From the NCBI GenBank assembly GCA_010030245.1, contig RGPR01000003.1:1-42785 (forward strand): a stretch of DNA of 42,785 bases, given 5' to 3'. A program made the position numbers and the translations under genes. This DNA is from Gammaproteobacteria bacterium (GTDB lineage: Bacteria > Pseudomonadota > Gammaproteobacteria > Legionellales > Legionellaceae). Positions 8,638 to 15,551 of this stretch are shown here, in pieces; position 1 is the stretch's first letter; every line of letters starts with the position of its first letter. A model generated the notes under the pieces. The model was not told where the DNA came from, did no database searches, and saw only the letters and a program-made list of their open reading frames with translations.

Positions 8638-9537
8638 ATGCTTAAGGAATCTCGCTTTGTTAGTCGATATTGTTATATTTTGATGGCTTGCAGCGTTTTA
8701 TTTGTTGGGTTTCTTTACATACCATGGACTCCTGGGTTTCCAGTGACTGCTAAATTAATTGCAGTGCCAGGTCTTTATGTGGCGAAGGCACCCAAAGATA
8801 GCGTTGTTGAAGAAATATTGGTCAATAAAAAAGAAGGCTTGCTGCCAAAGCAACCCGTAATCCAATTACGGTATTTGCAAGCGCTATCGCAAAATACAAA
8901 TCAAGACGCTGATCTAAGGCGCCTTGAACATCGTCTATCACGTCTAAATAGCGTCATTTCTAGGCAAGATTATTATTATAAAAAGTATCAATTGCTGGCA
9001 GATAAGAAGTTGCTTTCGATGGTTGAGTTGTTGCAAAAAAAAGATGAGCTTCGACGTTTAAGGGATGAAAAAGAAGAATTCGATGCGCAAATTGCTAATC
9101 TCAAATTAAAAATGCGTATTCGTCTACAGATCCCCTTTGCTGGCGTCATGGCGCAACAGTTGGTTCAAGTTGGGCAAATGGTTCACGCAAAACAAGCATT
9201 AATGGTTTTTCGGCCACTTGCGCAGGCCTATATTCTGAAGGTCAAGATACCTTTGATTTATCAAAAATATGTCAAAATGAAGCAAGAGCTAAAGTTGAAT
9301 TTTATACAAGATCAAAGAATAAAAACCTATCCCATTAGTGCCCGAGTAAGCGCACTATATCCCCATATCACGAGCAAAGATGAATTAGGAAGAGAGCATT
9401 ATTTTCTGATGTTCAGCGCAAGTGTTAGGAAGTTGCCTCAGCTCAATGGACTAGCTGGCATTAATAATTTGCCGTTGGAAGGCTACTTAATGGGGCCTAG
9501 ACGGCCAATTTATCAATGGATTTTAGATGTCATCTAA
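8638..9537 (+). CDS. HlyD-type membrane fusion protein
   Basis: This is predicted to be the periplasmic adaptor that links the ABC exporter encoded next to an outer-membrane channel. The 299-residue protein has a short cytoplasmic N-terminus and one transmembrane helix (about 12-30). A lipoyl/barrel-like strand region follows (VAKAPKDSVVEEILVNKKEG), then a charged coiled-coil hairpin (about 90-160), the return lipoyl half (IPFAGVMAQQLVQVGQMV) and a beta-barrel region. It is smaller than HlyD itself (about 480 residues) and resembles compact bacteriocin-export adaptors. The ribosome-binding site is weak. It ends 8 bp before the exporter start. Confidence 0.85.
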   Translation: MLKESRFVSRYCYILMACSVLFVGFLYIPWTPGFPVTAKLIAVPGLYVAKAPKDSVVEEILVNKKEGLLPKQPVIQLRYLQALSQNTNQDADLRRLEHRLSRLNSVISRQDYYYKKYQLLADKKLLSMVELLQKKDELRRLRDEKEEFDAQIANLKLKMRIRLQIPFAGVMAQQLVQVGQMVHAKQALMVFRPLAQAYILKVKIPLIYQKYVKMKQELKLNFIQDQRIKTYPISARVSALYPHITSKDELGREHYFLMFSASVRKLPQLNGLAGINNLPLEGYLMGPRRPIYQWILDVI

Positions 9538-9545
9538 GGATATTA

Positions 9546-11474
9546 ATGAATAAGCGTAAAACACAAATGGTGACGATTTCGTCTTTAGATTGGTGTCTTC
9601 GGTATTTTAAAAGTTATTATCCAAAACAATCTTGGGACACCTGGTCTAAACAGCTATATTGGGGGCATTTTAATGAACATTTAACGCCTCCTTTTATCTT
9701 GAAGCGCCTAGATGGTGAATTTTGTCTTTGTAAAAAGTTAGGTGAGCGTGATATCTTGCTAGAGCATCCATTAGAGGGAGAGCTTTCGTATTTAAAAACA
9801 TCATTTACACATTTTTTTTATAATGAGGTCATGGCTTATCAAACAAGTGTTTCTTTTCAACTTGAACAATCGCTCGTAAGACAAATTATCCATCAATTTT
9901 TACATTTCTTATGGAAGCATCCAAAGCAGTTATGCTCTATGTTGTTTATATGCTTAGCCTATGAATTGTTTTCATTGATAGAACCTTTTGGATTAAGTTT
10001 TCTAATTGAGCATCTTAATTTTTTTGCAAAAACCTTAGATTTTTGTATGGCAAGCGTATTTTTAGGTTTTGGTATGGGTATTGTTTGGACGCTAAGTTAT
10101 TTTCGACAAAGTCTTAGCCTTTATTTAATCGGAATTAATGCCCATTATTTTTCAATTTTTGTATGGTCAAGGTACTTCTCAGCATCCTTGGCTGATATTT
10201 CAAAACTTGGCATTGCAGAAGTTTTTCCCCGTTTATTTTCACTTGATCAAATGGCTTACCGGTTACTGCAGCAGTTTACATATTTAAGTTTTGATCTCTT
10301 TTTTTTTGGTTTTAACCTGATGATATTGGCCTGTATTAATCACAAATTGGTTTGTCTTGATTTGCTTAGTTTTTTGCTATTATTTGCGGCATCGATGATC
10401 ATTTTAAAAGTATATCAACGCTATGCTAGTGAATTATTAGATCGACAACAAGAGTTTCAAGCTTTTTCCTTAGATATGCTGCAACACATCAATGAAACCA
10501 AACTTTGGCAGCAAGAGCATTTGTTTCTGGGTAAATGGAAGGAAAAAAATAAATCATTTTGGCAGGCATTTTTAAGCAATGAGTTGCAGCAATTCAAACT
10601 AGATTGGTTGATAGATGGGGTCAAAAAACTGAATTTTTTACTCATTATCACATGTGGCTTATATTTGGTAAGGCATCAAGAATTATCACTTGGCTTGTTA
10701 ATTGCCTATTTGAGCCTTAAAATTCAGGTTTTTGCCCGTTTTGAAGCGATGCTCCATCGACTAAATCAATCTCAATACGTCAAAGTGTCTTTGAGAAAAT
10801 TAAGTCAATTATTTCAAAAGCTCCCATATCGCAAGTTAAAAAGGCAGGAGCGAATGAAAGAGCGTAGTGATGATATCATTCTCAAGGATATTGAATTTAA
10901 GGGACAGGTGTTGCAAGATCTCCTTTTTCAACCGGGGCAAAATTATTTCATTTATGGGCCATCTGGACGTGGAAAAACGTCACTATTGAAAGCCATTATG
11001 GGATTAGACACGCCAATTAAGGCTAAAATACTATATCATGGAAAAAATTGTCAAGAAGATGATTGGTATGAAATTCGCCGCGATGTATCAATTATTCTCC
11101 CTGATCAAGGTTTATTGCAGGGAAATTTAATTGATAATATCACGATGTTCGCTGCCAACCCTGATATGATTTATCTAGAACGTTTGCGAATTGATTTAGC
11201 AATTGATATGGATTTCGCAGCTGAAATTGCAAGGAACATGCCCCCTATATCTGCTGGGCAGCAACAAAAGATATTACTAGCTCGTGCGCTGTATCGTAGG
11301 CCGAAATGGTTGATTTTAGATGAGGCCACCTGTCATCTTGATGAAGGTAGTGAACAAAATATTTTAATGCGAATATTAGATTATCCCTGCTCTCTTATTG
11401 TGGTGAATCACAGACAACATGTGGCTACATTGTTCGATCATCGATTGTGTTGGGATGACTTATTATTTTGCTGA
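9546..11474 (+). CDS. ABC exporter with degenerate C39-like domain
   Basis: This is predicted to export the modified peptide. The 642-residue product has three parts. Residues 1-100 resemble a C39 peptidase fold ([13 protein letters not shown], then [18 protein letters not shown], then [10 protein letters not shown]). The catalytic residues are not conserved: by my alignment the Cys position is Ser13, the His position is Glu58, and the usual Asp-Pro reads Glu-His-Pro (73-75). A six-helix transmembrane domain spans about 110-430. The nucleotide-binding domain has Walker A GPSGRGKT (471-478), signature ISAGQ (568-572), Walker B WLILDEAT and H-loop VVNHR. ATG 9546 is chosen because AAGG precedes it at 9536-9539; an upstream start at 9516 overlaps the MFP gene. 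The 3' end overlaps folE convergently by 37 bp. Confidence 0.88.
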   Translation: MNKRKTQMVTISSLDWCLRYFKSYYPKQSWDTWSKQLYWGHFNEHLTPPFILKRLDGEFCLCKKLGERDILLEHPLEGELSYLKTSFTHFFYNEVMAYQTSVSFQLEQSLVRQIIHQFLHFLWKHPKQLCSMLFICLAYELFSLIEPFGLSFLIEHLNFFAKTLDFCMASVFLGFGMGIVWTLSYFRQSLSLYLIGINAHYFSIFVWSRYFSASLADISKLGIAEVFPRLFSLDQMAYRLLQQFTYLSFDLFFFGFNLMILACINHKLVCLDLLSFLLLFAASMIILKVYQRYASELLDRQQEFQAFSLDMLQHINETKLWQQEHLFLGKWKEKNKSFWQAFLSNELQQFKLDWLIDGVKKLNFLLIITCGLYLVRHQELSLGLLIAYLSLKIQVFARFEAMLHRLNQSQYVKVSLRKLSQLFQKLPYRKLKRQERMKERSDDIILKDIEFKGQVLQDLLFQPGQNYFIYGPSGRGKTSLLKAIMGLDTPIKAKILYHGKNCQEDDWYEIRRDVSIILPDQGLLQGNLIDNITMFAANPDMIYLERLRIDLAIDMDFAAEIARNMPPISAGQQQKILLARALYRRPKWLILDEATCHLDEGSEQNILMRILDYPCSLIVVNHRQHVATLFDHRLCWDDLLFC

Positions 11475-12010
11475 ATAAGATTGAAAAATATGGCTTGTTG
11501 GTTTGGCATGTTTAGCTCGCCTAAAAACGATTGGGTCAAAAGAACAGGATGTTGTTTTTGAATGCCGCGCATTTTCATGCATAGGTGCTCTGCTTCCATG
11601 ACAACCGCAACACCACGGGCATGGGTATATTGCTCAAGACATAAGGCAATTTCTTGGGTTAGATTTTCTTGAGTTTGTAGGCGACGAGCAAATACATCGA
11701 CAATTTCCCCAAATTTGGATAAACCCAAAATTTTACCATCTGGAATATAGCCGATATGACAGCGCCCTAGAAAGGGGAGTAGGTGGTGTTCGCAGCTTGA
11801 ATAAAACTCAATATCTTTGACAATCACCATACTATTATCAGGGCTATTGAAAAGGGCATGTTTAAAGATATGCTCAAGATTTACATGGTAGCCTGCCGTT
11901 AGAAATGCTAATGCTTCAGCATAGCGTTTTGGGGTGCCTTCTATCGAGGCTGGCAATGGTTTTGGCAGTAGTTTTTCGAGAATAGCAGCAATGTGTGCTT
12001 CAATAGTCAT
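11438..12010 (-). CDS. folE: GTP cyclohydrolase I
   Basis: FolE converts GTP to 7,8-dihydroneopterin triphosphate, the first step of tetrahydrofolate (and possibly queuosine-type) biosynthesis. The 190-residue product carries the zinc and catalytic motif [10 protein letters not shown] (Cys73, His75, His76). It also has [20 protein letters not shown] and the second zinc Cys in [11 protein letters not shown] (Cys144). An AGGA ribosome-binding site overlaps the end of hinT, 3 bp upstream, so the two are an operon. Its last 37 bp overlap the end of the convergent exporter gene, and the C-terminal tail (NNKSSQHNR) lies in that overlap. Confidence 0.95.
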   Translation of the reverse strand: MTIEAHIAAILEKLLPKPLPASIEGTPKRYAEALAFLTAGYHVNLEHIFKHALFNSPDNSMVIVKDIEFYSSCEHHLLPFLGRCHIGYIPDGKILGLSKFGEIVDVFARRLQTQENLTQEIALCLEQYTHARGVAVVMEAEHLCMKMRGIQKQHPVLLTQSFLGELNMPNQQAIFFNLIQQNNKSSQHNR

Positions 12011-12013
12011 GAT

Positions 12014-12355
12014 TTATCCTGGTGGCCAGTGCATTGTTTTGCCGGCGAGTAAATGCAGATGAATATGGAATACAGTTTGACCACCTTCAGGACCTGTATT
12101 CATCACCAAACGAAAACCTGCTTGATCGTGACCGAGCTCTTTAGCAAGTTTTTGTGCGCTTAGCATCATATGACCTAATAATTGTTGATCGATCAACGCT
12201 GCCTCATTCAAAGAATGAAGGTGTTTTTTAGGAATGATTAAAATATGTGTCGGCGCTTTGGGATAGAGGTCATGAAAAGCAACAATATGCTCATCGTCAT
12301 ATAACAATTTGGAGGGTGTCTTTTTATTTGCAATTTGACAGAATATACAGTCCAT
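12014..12355 (-). CDS. hinT: HIT-family purine nucleoside phosphoramidase
   Basis: HinT proteins hydrolyse AMP-lysine and other adenosine phosphoramidates. The 113-residue product has the N-terminal Cys pair (MDCIFCQI), the THILIIPKKH strand, and the catalytic triad motif HIHLH (His97, His99, His101) close to the C-terminus. The conserved WPPG ending is present. It is first in a two-gene unit with folE and has its own promoter upstream. Confidence 0.94.
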   Translation of the reverse strand: MDCIFCQIANKKTPSKLLYDDEHIVAFHDLYPKAPTHILIIPKKHLHSLNEAALIDQQLLGHMMLSAQKLAKELGHDQAGFRLVMNTGPEGGQTVFHIHLHLLAGKTMHWPPG

Positions 12356-12382
12356 GACATTTAAAATTTAAATATAAAACCC

Positions 12383-12411
12383 ATTATGCCTTATTTGGTC
12401 ATGGGCAACAA
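12383..12411 (-). promoter_or_regulatory. Promoter of hinT-folE
   Basis: On the minus strand TTGTTG (12411-12406) and CATAAT (12388-12383) are separated by 17 bp. They lie 28 bp before the hinT ATG. Four of six and five of six consensus bases match. Confidence 0.5.
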
Positions 12412-12457
12412 TACTATATAGATGGATTGATGTTGCTGAACAATGCAGATTTTTTTC

Positions 12458-12486
12458 TTGTGATGATCGCCTAGACTAGGTATAAT
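12458..12486 (+). promoter_or_regulatory. Promoter in front of the shortened ppa gene
   Basis: TTGTGA (12458-12463) and a perfect TATAAT (12481-12486) are separated by 17 bp. They sit only 28 bp from the first possible ATG of ppa. Confidence 0.65.
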
Positions 12487-12514
12487 TTTTTTTCACAAAT
12501 GCCGCTGAACAGCG

Positions 12515-12901
12515 ATGTTTTATCCATGTAACTATGGTTATGTGCCGCAAACGTTGTCTTTAGATGGTGATCCTGTTGACGTCTTAGTCGTGACTCCTTT
12601 TCCTTTGTTAAGTGGTTCTGTTATTCGGTGTCGACCTGTTGGGGTATTAAAAATGACCGACGATGCTGGAGAAGATGCAAAAGTTATCGCCGTTCCTGTG
12701 GACAAACTATCACAACTTTATCGAAAAGTGCAATCTTACCATGATTTGCCCCAACCGCTATTAATGTCGATTGAGCATTTCTTCGCACATTATAAAGATC
12801 TAGAAGAAGGTAAGTGGGTGAAAATTAATGGATGGGAAGATGTCGATTCGGCACATCAAGAAATTCTAGATAGTCAAAAAAGGTTTGAGCAACCGGCTTA
12901 G
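12515..12901 (+). pseudogene. ppa: Inorganic pyrophosphatase lacking its N-terminal quarter
   Basis: Family I PPase hydrolyses PPi to drive biosynthesis. The visible frame encodes 128 residues against about 175 for the family, starting at the conserved MFYPCNYGY. The remaining part is well conserved: [10 protein letters not shown] (metal-binding Asp17, Asp19, Asp22), [17 protein letters not shown] and [12 protein letters not shown]. The missing first 48 or so residues normally carry active-site Glu20, Lys29, Glu31 and Arg43 (E. coli numbering). Homology continues two codons upstream (Thr-Ala) and then meets an in-frame TGA at 12506-12508. No frame upstream encodes the missing part, and there is no ribosome-binding site at the ATG. 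A good promoter lies just upstream, so a deletion between promoter and codon 48 is the simplest reading. A working copy may exist elsewhere, or the assembly may be wrong here. Confidence 0.75.
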
Positions 12902-12923
12902 TTTAGGGTTTCATTGAACAATT

Positions 12924-12953
12924 AATGGCCCATAGATTCCGGGCCATTATTTT
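12924..12953. terminator. Bidirectional terminator between ppa and the OMP gene
   Basis: AATGGCCC (12924-12931) and GGGCCATT (12941-12948) form a perfect 8-bp stem with a 9-nt loop between two convergent genes. A TTATTTT-like tail follows on the plus strand; the minus-strand tail is weak. Confidence 0.6.
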
Positions 12954-13947
12954 AAGCGATATTGCCATCCCATTTTAATCCAAAGTATACCCCTTGAATA
13001 TTAAAGTTGTTTTCTTTACAGGTTAAGGTATTGGAGTACGCAGCCCATAGCCAACCTGCATTAAGATTTAAACTGCCTTGAGCAAGTTCTATGCCATAGT
13101 TAGCCCCAATTTTAGCATCCAATTCTGGTACTGCGCGCACCCGGACAGCGCTGATGAGTACATTATATAGGACGCCAGATATGGTATCACTATTATTATT
13201 AGAGGTATGATTAGAGCCTGCTAGCAATGAAAATGCGCCATCTGCATAGATATCTAAGCGATGCATGATTTGATGTGTTAAATCAATACCAATTCGTGCG
13301 CCTAAGCCATTAAAACTTGTATCAAGATTTGTGTACAGATCGTAATTGCTTACATTAAGTTGAGCGTTGGTTGTAGAACCTATCAAAGCGGAGATATTAT
13401 TCCCAGCGACTCTTGAAAAGTTTAATCCTCCATGGAAGCGAACATAATCAGTCTGACCTAAGTCCAGATGCTTGCCAAGTTCCATATTAACTTGATCCCA
13501 AGCAAAATTGATATGAGTTGAGGCATTAGTTACTGTCACATTTTGATAATAATCTAAATTGCCACCAATTGGATTATGAATTAATGTATTACTAAGCGAT
13601 ATAGGCGTTTGTGAGGAGCTGCTGTTATTTCGATAATGGTACCAATTGATATTAAAATCATTGCCTGTTAAAAAACGATAATCCGCTTCTAATTGGAATC
13701 CCCAGGCCCATTTAGAATTACTTCCAATCTCTGCTGATGAGCCAGTTGGAGAGTTGCGATATAGGTCTGCACCTGCCATTCCTGAAGAAGGATGAAGATA
13801 TAATGCTTGACCGCCTAGCGACCATCCTTGATGTTCACATGGAATAGTGGCATTTGTAACGGAACAAACTTGGCCCATGCTGCCAGAAAAAACATTGGCA
13901 CTACTCAAGCTTAAAATGGTTATCACCATTTTTTTTACATTCAACAT
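12952..13947 (-). CDS. Legionella-type major outer membrane protein
   Basis: This is a predicted outer-membrane beta-barrel porin of the Legionella MOMP family. The 331-residue product has a signal peptide, then a mature N-terminus with GSMGQVCSVTNATIPCEHQGW. The paired cysteines and the W(S/D)xGxQALYL strand that follow are the family hallmark. The rest consists of alternating aromatic/hydrophobic strands and ends in GVYFGLKWDGNIA. The start used is ATG 13947 with AAGG upstream; a TTG one codon earlier is less likely. Such proteins are often multi-copy in Legionellales. It is monocistronic, and a large inverted repeat lies in its upstream region. Confidence 0.82.
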   Translation of the reverse strand: MLNVKKMVITILSLSSANVFSGSMGQVCSVTNATIPCEHQGWSLGGQALYLHPSSGMAGADLYRNSPTGSSAEIGSNSKWAWGFQLEADYRFLTGNDFNINWYHYRNNSSSSQTPISLSNTLIHNPIGGNLDYYQNVTVTNASTHINFAWDQVNMELGKHLDLGQTDYVRFHGGLNFSRVAGNNISALIGSTTNAQLNVSNYDLYTNLDTSFNGLGARIGIDLTHQIMHRLDIYADGAFSLLAGSNHTSNNNSDTISGVLYNVLISAVRVRAVPELDAKIGANYGIELAQGSLNLNAGWLWAAYSNTLTCKENNFNIQGVYFGLKWDGNIA

Positions 13948-13988
13948 CAAAACGCCTTGTTAATTAATAAAGAATAAAACATAGTTAC

Positions 13989-14032
13989 TTTTGACTTAAG
14001 CAATTAAAATAATTGGCAGTGAAAAGTCAAAA
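13989..14032. promoter_or_regulatory. Inverted repeat upstream of the OMP gene
   Basis: TTTTGACTT (13989-13997) and AAGTCAAAA (14024-14032) are perfect 9-bp inverted arms. Between them CAATT (14001-14005) and AATTG (14011-14015) form a second, nested pair. It lies 42-85 bp upstream of the OMP ATG and could be an operator or a hairpin in the leader; no regulator can be named. Confidence 0.5.
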
Positions 14033-14151
14033 GGTTTTCAAGTTTAAATAAAAGTTATTTAAAATCAAGCTATATTCTATTGGAGTTGTTGAGGTTTCAT
14101 ACCTATCACAATCATTAATCAATCTTAAGCTAGATGTTGATATTCTTACGT

Positions 14152-14649
14152 TTATTCATTATGCGATTCGGAGAGATGCTTTAGTGGTGAAAAAGCCAAC
14201 TCAATCATTTTCTTAGATTGTTCCTCAGTCGTATTGAAGTGCTGAAGATCTTCAGTTATCTCCAACCAAAATTGGGGTAAATAATCATTTTTTGTTATTG
14301 GTTTGCATAGATCGGAAATATGCATAAACAGATGATGCAATAAATTTCTATTAATGGTTATTTTATTTTCTTGATGGTCTATCTTGGCATGGCTATCTCC
14401 AAACATCAGCCAGCCAGGTGCAATATCTAAGTGTGTTGCGATCTCGTGTAATTTCTGTGGTTCTGGAATACATTCTCCTTTTAAATATTTTCGACAAATT
14501 TGGGGAGAGTGGGCAATCAGTTCAGCAAAGCGAAGTACATCAACACCGCTTGAACTTCTTTTAGATGAATAGCCTGCATTAATTAAAGACGTACGAAGCC
14601 TTTCTGCAAATGCAGCAGTTAGTTGATTTTTGGACATTTTTATTATCAT
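14152..14649 (-). CDS. Helix-turn-helix transcriptional regulator (phage-repressor-like)
   Basis: This is a probable DNA-binding regulator of unknown target. The 165-residue product opens with FAERLRTSLINAGY, followed by a lambda-repressor-like HTH. The HTH reads VLRFAELIAHSPQICRKYLK, then PEPQKLHEIATHLDIAPGWLMFG, the usual XRE ending. The C-terminal half (about 85-165) is helical and unrecognised, and lacks a LexA-type Ser/Lys protease motif. The start is uncertain between ATG 14649 and ATG 14637; neither has a good ribosome-binding site. It faces the OMP gene in tandem and the Rieske gene divergently, so it could act on either. Confidence 0.7.
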   Translation of the reverse strand: MIIKMSKNQLTAAFAERLRTSLINAGYSSKRSSSGVDVLRFAELIAHSPQICRKYLKGECIPEPQKLHEIATHLDIAPGWLMFGDSHAKIDHQENKITINRNLLHHLFMHISDLCKPITKNDYLPQFWLEITEDLQHFNTTEEQSKKMIELAFSPLKHLSESHNE

Positions 14650-14998
14650 TAGGCGATGTTATTGAATTTATCAAATTCCTTTAAAAACTGCAAGTTTTAG
14701 TTTTGGAAACAATTGATTTCTTTTTGAAAGTAGATATTGATATTTTTGTCGGATTAAATTATATTCTCTTTCGTAATGGTGCAATACTGTTATATCAATA
14801 ATGTTGTTGTTGGAATGTTGTCATGGAAGGGAAAAAGCATATTCTTCAAAATATTATTGATGAGTGGATACACATTAGCATCCACCCAAGCTCGCAAACC
14901 GCAAACTGAAACATTAAGTTTTCAGTTTGCCTTAAGAAATCGATGCAATTCTCATTTAAATTTGATAATCTGGGTTTTTTAGTAAAGGACTAGAACAT
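14650..14998. other. Intergenic region between HTH gene and Rieske gene
   Basis: This 349-bp stretch has no recognised gene. A plus-strand promoter-like pair, TTGATA (14737-14742) and TATATT (14760-14765) with a 17-bp spacer, would give a leader of about 225 nt before the Rieske gene. Within that leader GCAAACTGAAA (14901-14911) and TTTCAGTTTGC (14920-14930) form a perfect 11-bp stem with an 8-nt loop and no T-run. A 68-codon frame at 14776-14982 begins almost at the predicted transcript start, but has no ribosome-binding site and no family resemblance. Confidence 0.5.
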
Positions 14999-15349
14999 AT
15001 GAGCTGGACAATTGTTGGAAAATTACCCCATCTGCAAGCACAAAAAAGAGTCGTGCATCACATTAATGATTTAAAAATTTTACTCATTTGGCACGAAGAT
15101 AAAGTCCATGCAGTTCAAGCCCAATGCCCACATTTGAAGTTACCGCTTACCAAAAGTGAAATTACTGCCACAGGTGAGATTGTTTGTCCTTTTCATAAAA
15201 GTGCTTTTGATCTCTGTACAGGGGACGTCAAGTGCTGGTCTCCTTGGCCTTCAATGCTAAGTGGAATTTTAGCTAAGGTATCAAAGCCTAAAAATCTCAA
15301 AATTTATGCTGTAAAGCTTGAAGCAGATGATATTTATGTTGATATTTGA
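14999..15349 (+). CDS. Small Rieske [2Fe-2S] protein
   Basis: This is a soluble single-domain Rieske protein, probably an electron carrier, with an unknown partner. The 116-residue product has the ligand pairs Cys43-Pro-His45 and Cys63-Pro-Phe-His66, in the strand order of the ferredoxin-like Rieske fold. It lacks the extra disulfide cysteines of the cytochrome bc1 Rieske protein, which puts it with the nitrite-reductase small subunit / dioxygenase ferredoxin group. No oxygenase or reductase gene is next to it. The start is the ATG at 14999, with AAGGA about 10 bases upstream. Confidence 0.85.
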   Translation: MSWTIVGKLPHLQAQKRVVHHINDLKILLIWHEDKVHAVQAQCPHLKLPLTKSEITATGEIVCPFHKSAFDLCTGDVKCWSPWPSMLSGILAKVSKPKNLKIYAVKLEADDIYVDI

Positions 15350-15372
15350 TCGATTAATTTTGGAAGAGTAGC

Positions 15373-15401
15373 TTGACATGAACCAGTAATACTAATAAAA
15401 T
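15373..15401 (+). promoter_or_regulatory. Promoter of tRNA-Val
   Basis: A perfect TTGACA (15373-15378), 17-bp spacer and TAAAAT (15396-15401) are followed by a GC-rich discriminator (CTGCGC), typical of stringently controlled stable-RNA promoters. Confidence 0.8.
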
Positions 15402-15415
15402 CTGCGCAAGATTAA

Positions 15416-15490
15416 AGGCACGTAGCTCAGTGGTAGAGCACCACCTTGACATGGTGGTGGTCGGTGGTTCGATCCCACTCGTGCCTACCA
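15416..15490 (+). tRNA. tRNA-Val (anticodon GAC)
   Basis: The cloverleaf folds completely. The acceptor AGGCACG pairs with CGTGCCT, the D-arm is GCTC/GAGC, and the anticodon stem CCACC/GGTGG encloses loop TTGACAT (anticodon GAC). The T-arm is GGTGG/CCACT around TTCGATC. An A discriminator is followed by an encoded CCA. It reads GUC/GUU valine codons. Confidence 0.96.
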
Positions 15491-15498
15491 AGTTTTAG

Positions 15499-15524
15499 AC
15501 CCTGCTTGCCAGGGTTTTTTTTTT
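15499..15524 (+). terminator. Terminator after tRNA-Val, before thrS
   Basis: ACCCTG (15499-15504) and CAGGGT (15510-15515) are separated by a 5-nt loop and followed by about ten T. thrS starts 28 bp further on with no visible promoter in between, so partial read-through may feed thrS. Confidence 0.85.
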
Positions 15525-15551
15525 ATCAGTCTAAGGTCAAAGGAATTTTTC

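Noticed and set aside
11438..11474. 37-bp overlap of folE and exporter 3' ends as a possible fusion or frameshift
   Set aside because: Both proteins keep their conserved domains and the genes are convergent; a simple tail overlap explains it.
14776..14982. 68-codon frame before the small Rieske gene
   Set aside because: No ribosome-binding site, contains the 11-bp hairpin, no recognisable features; only a leaderless start would make it translatable.
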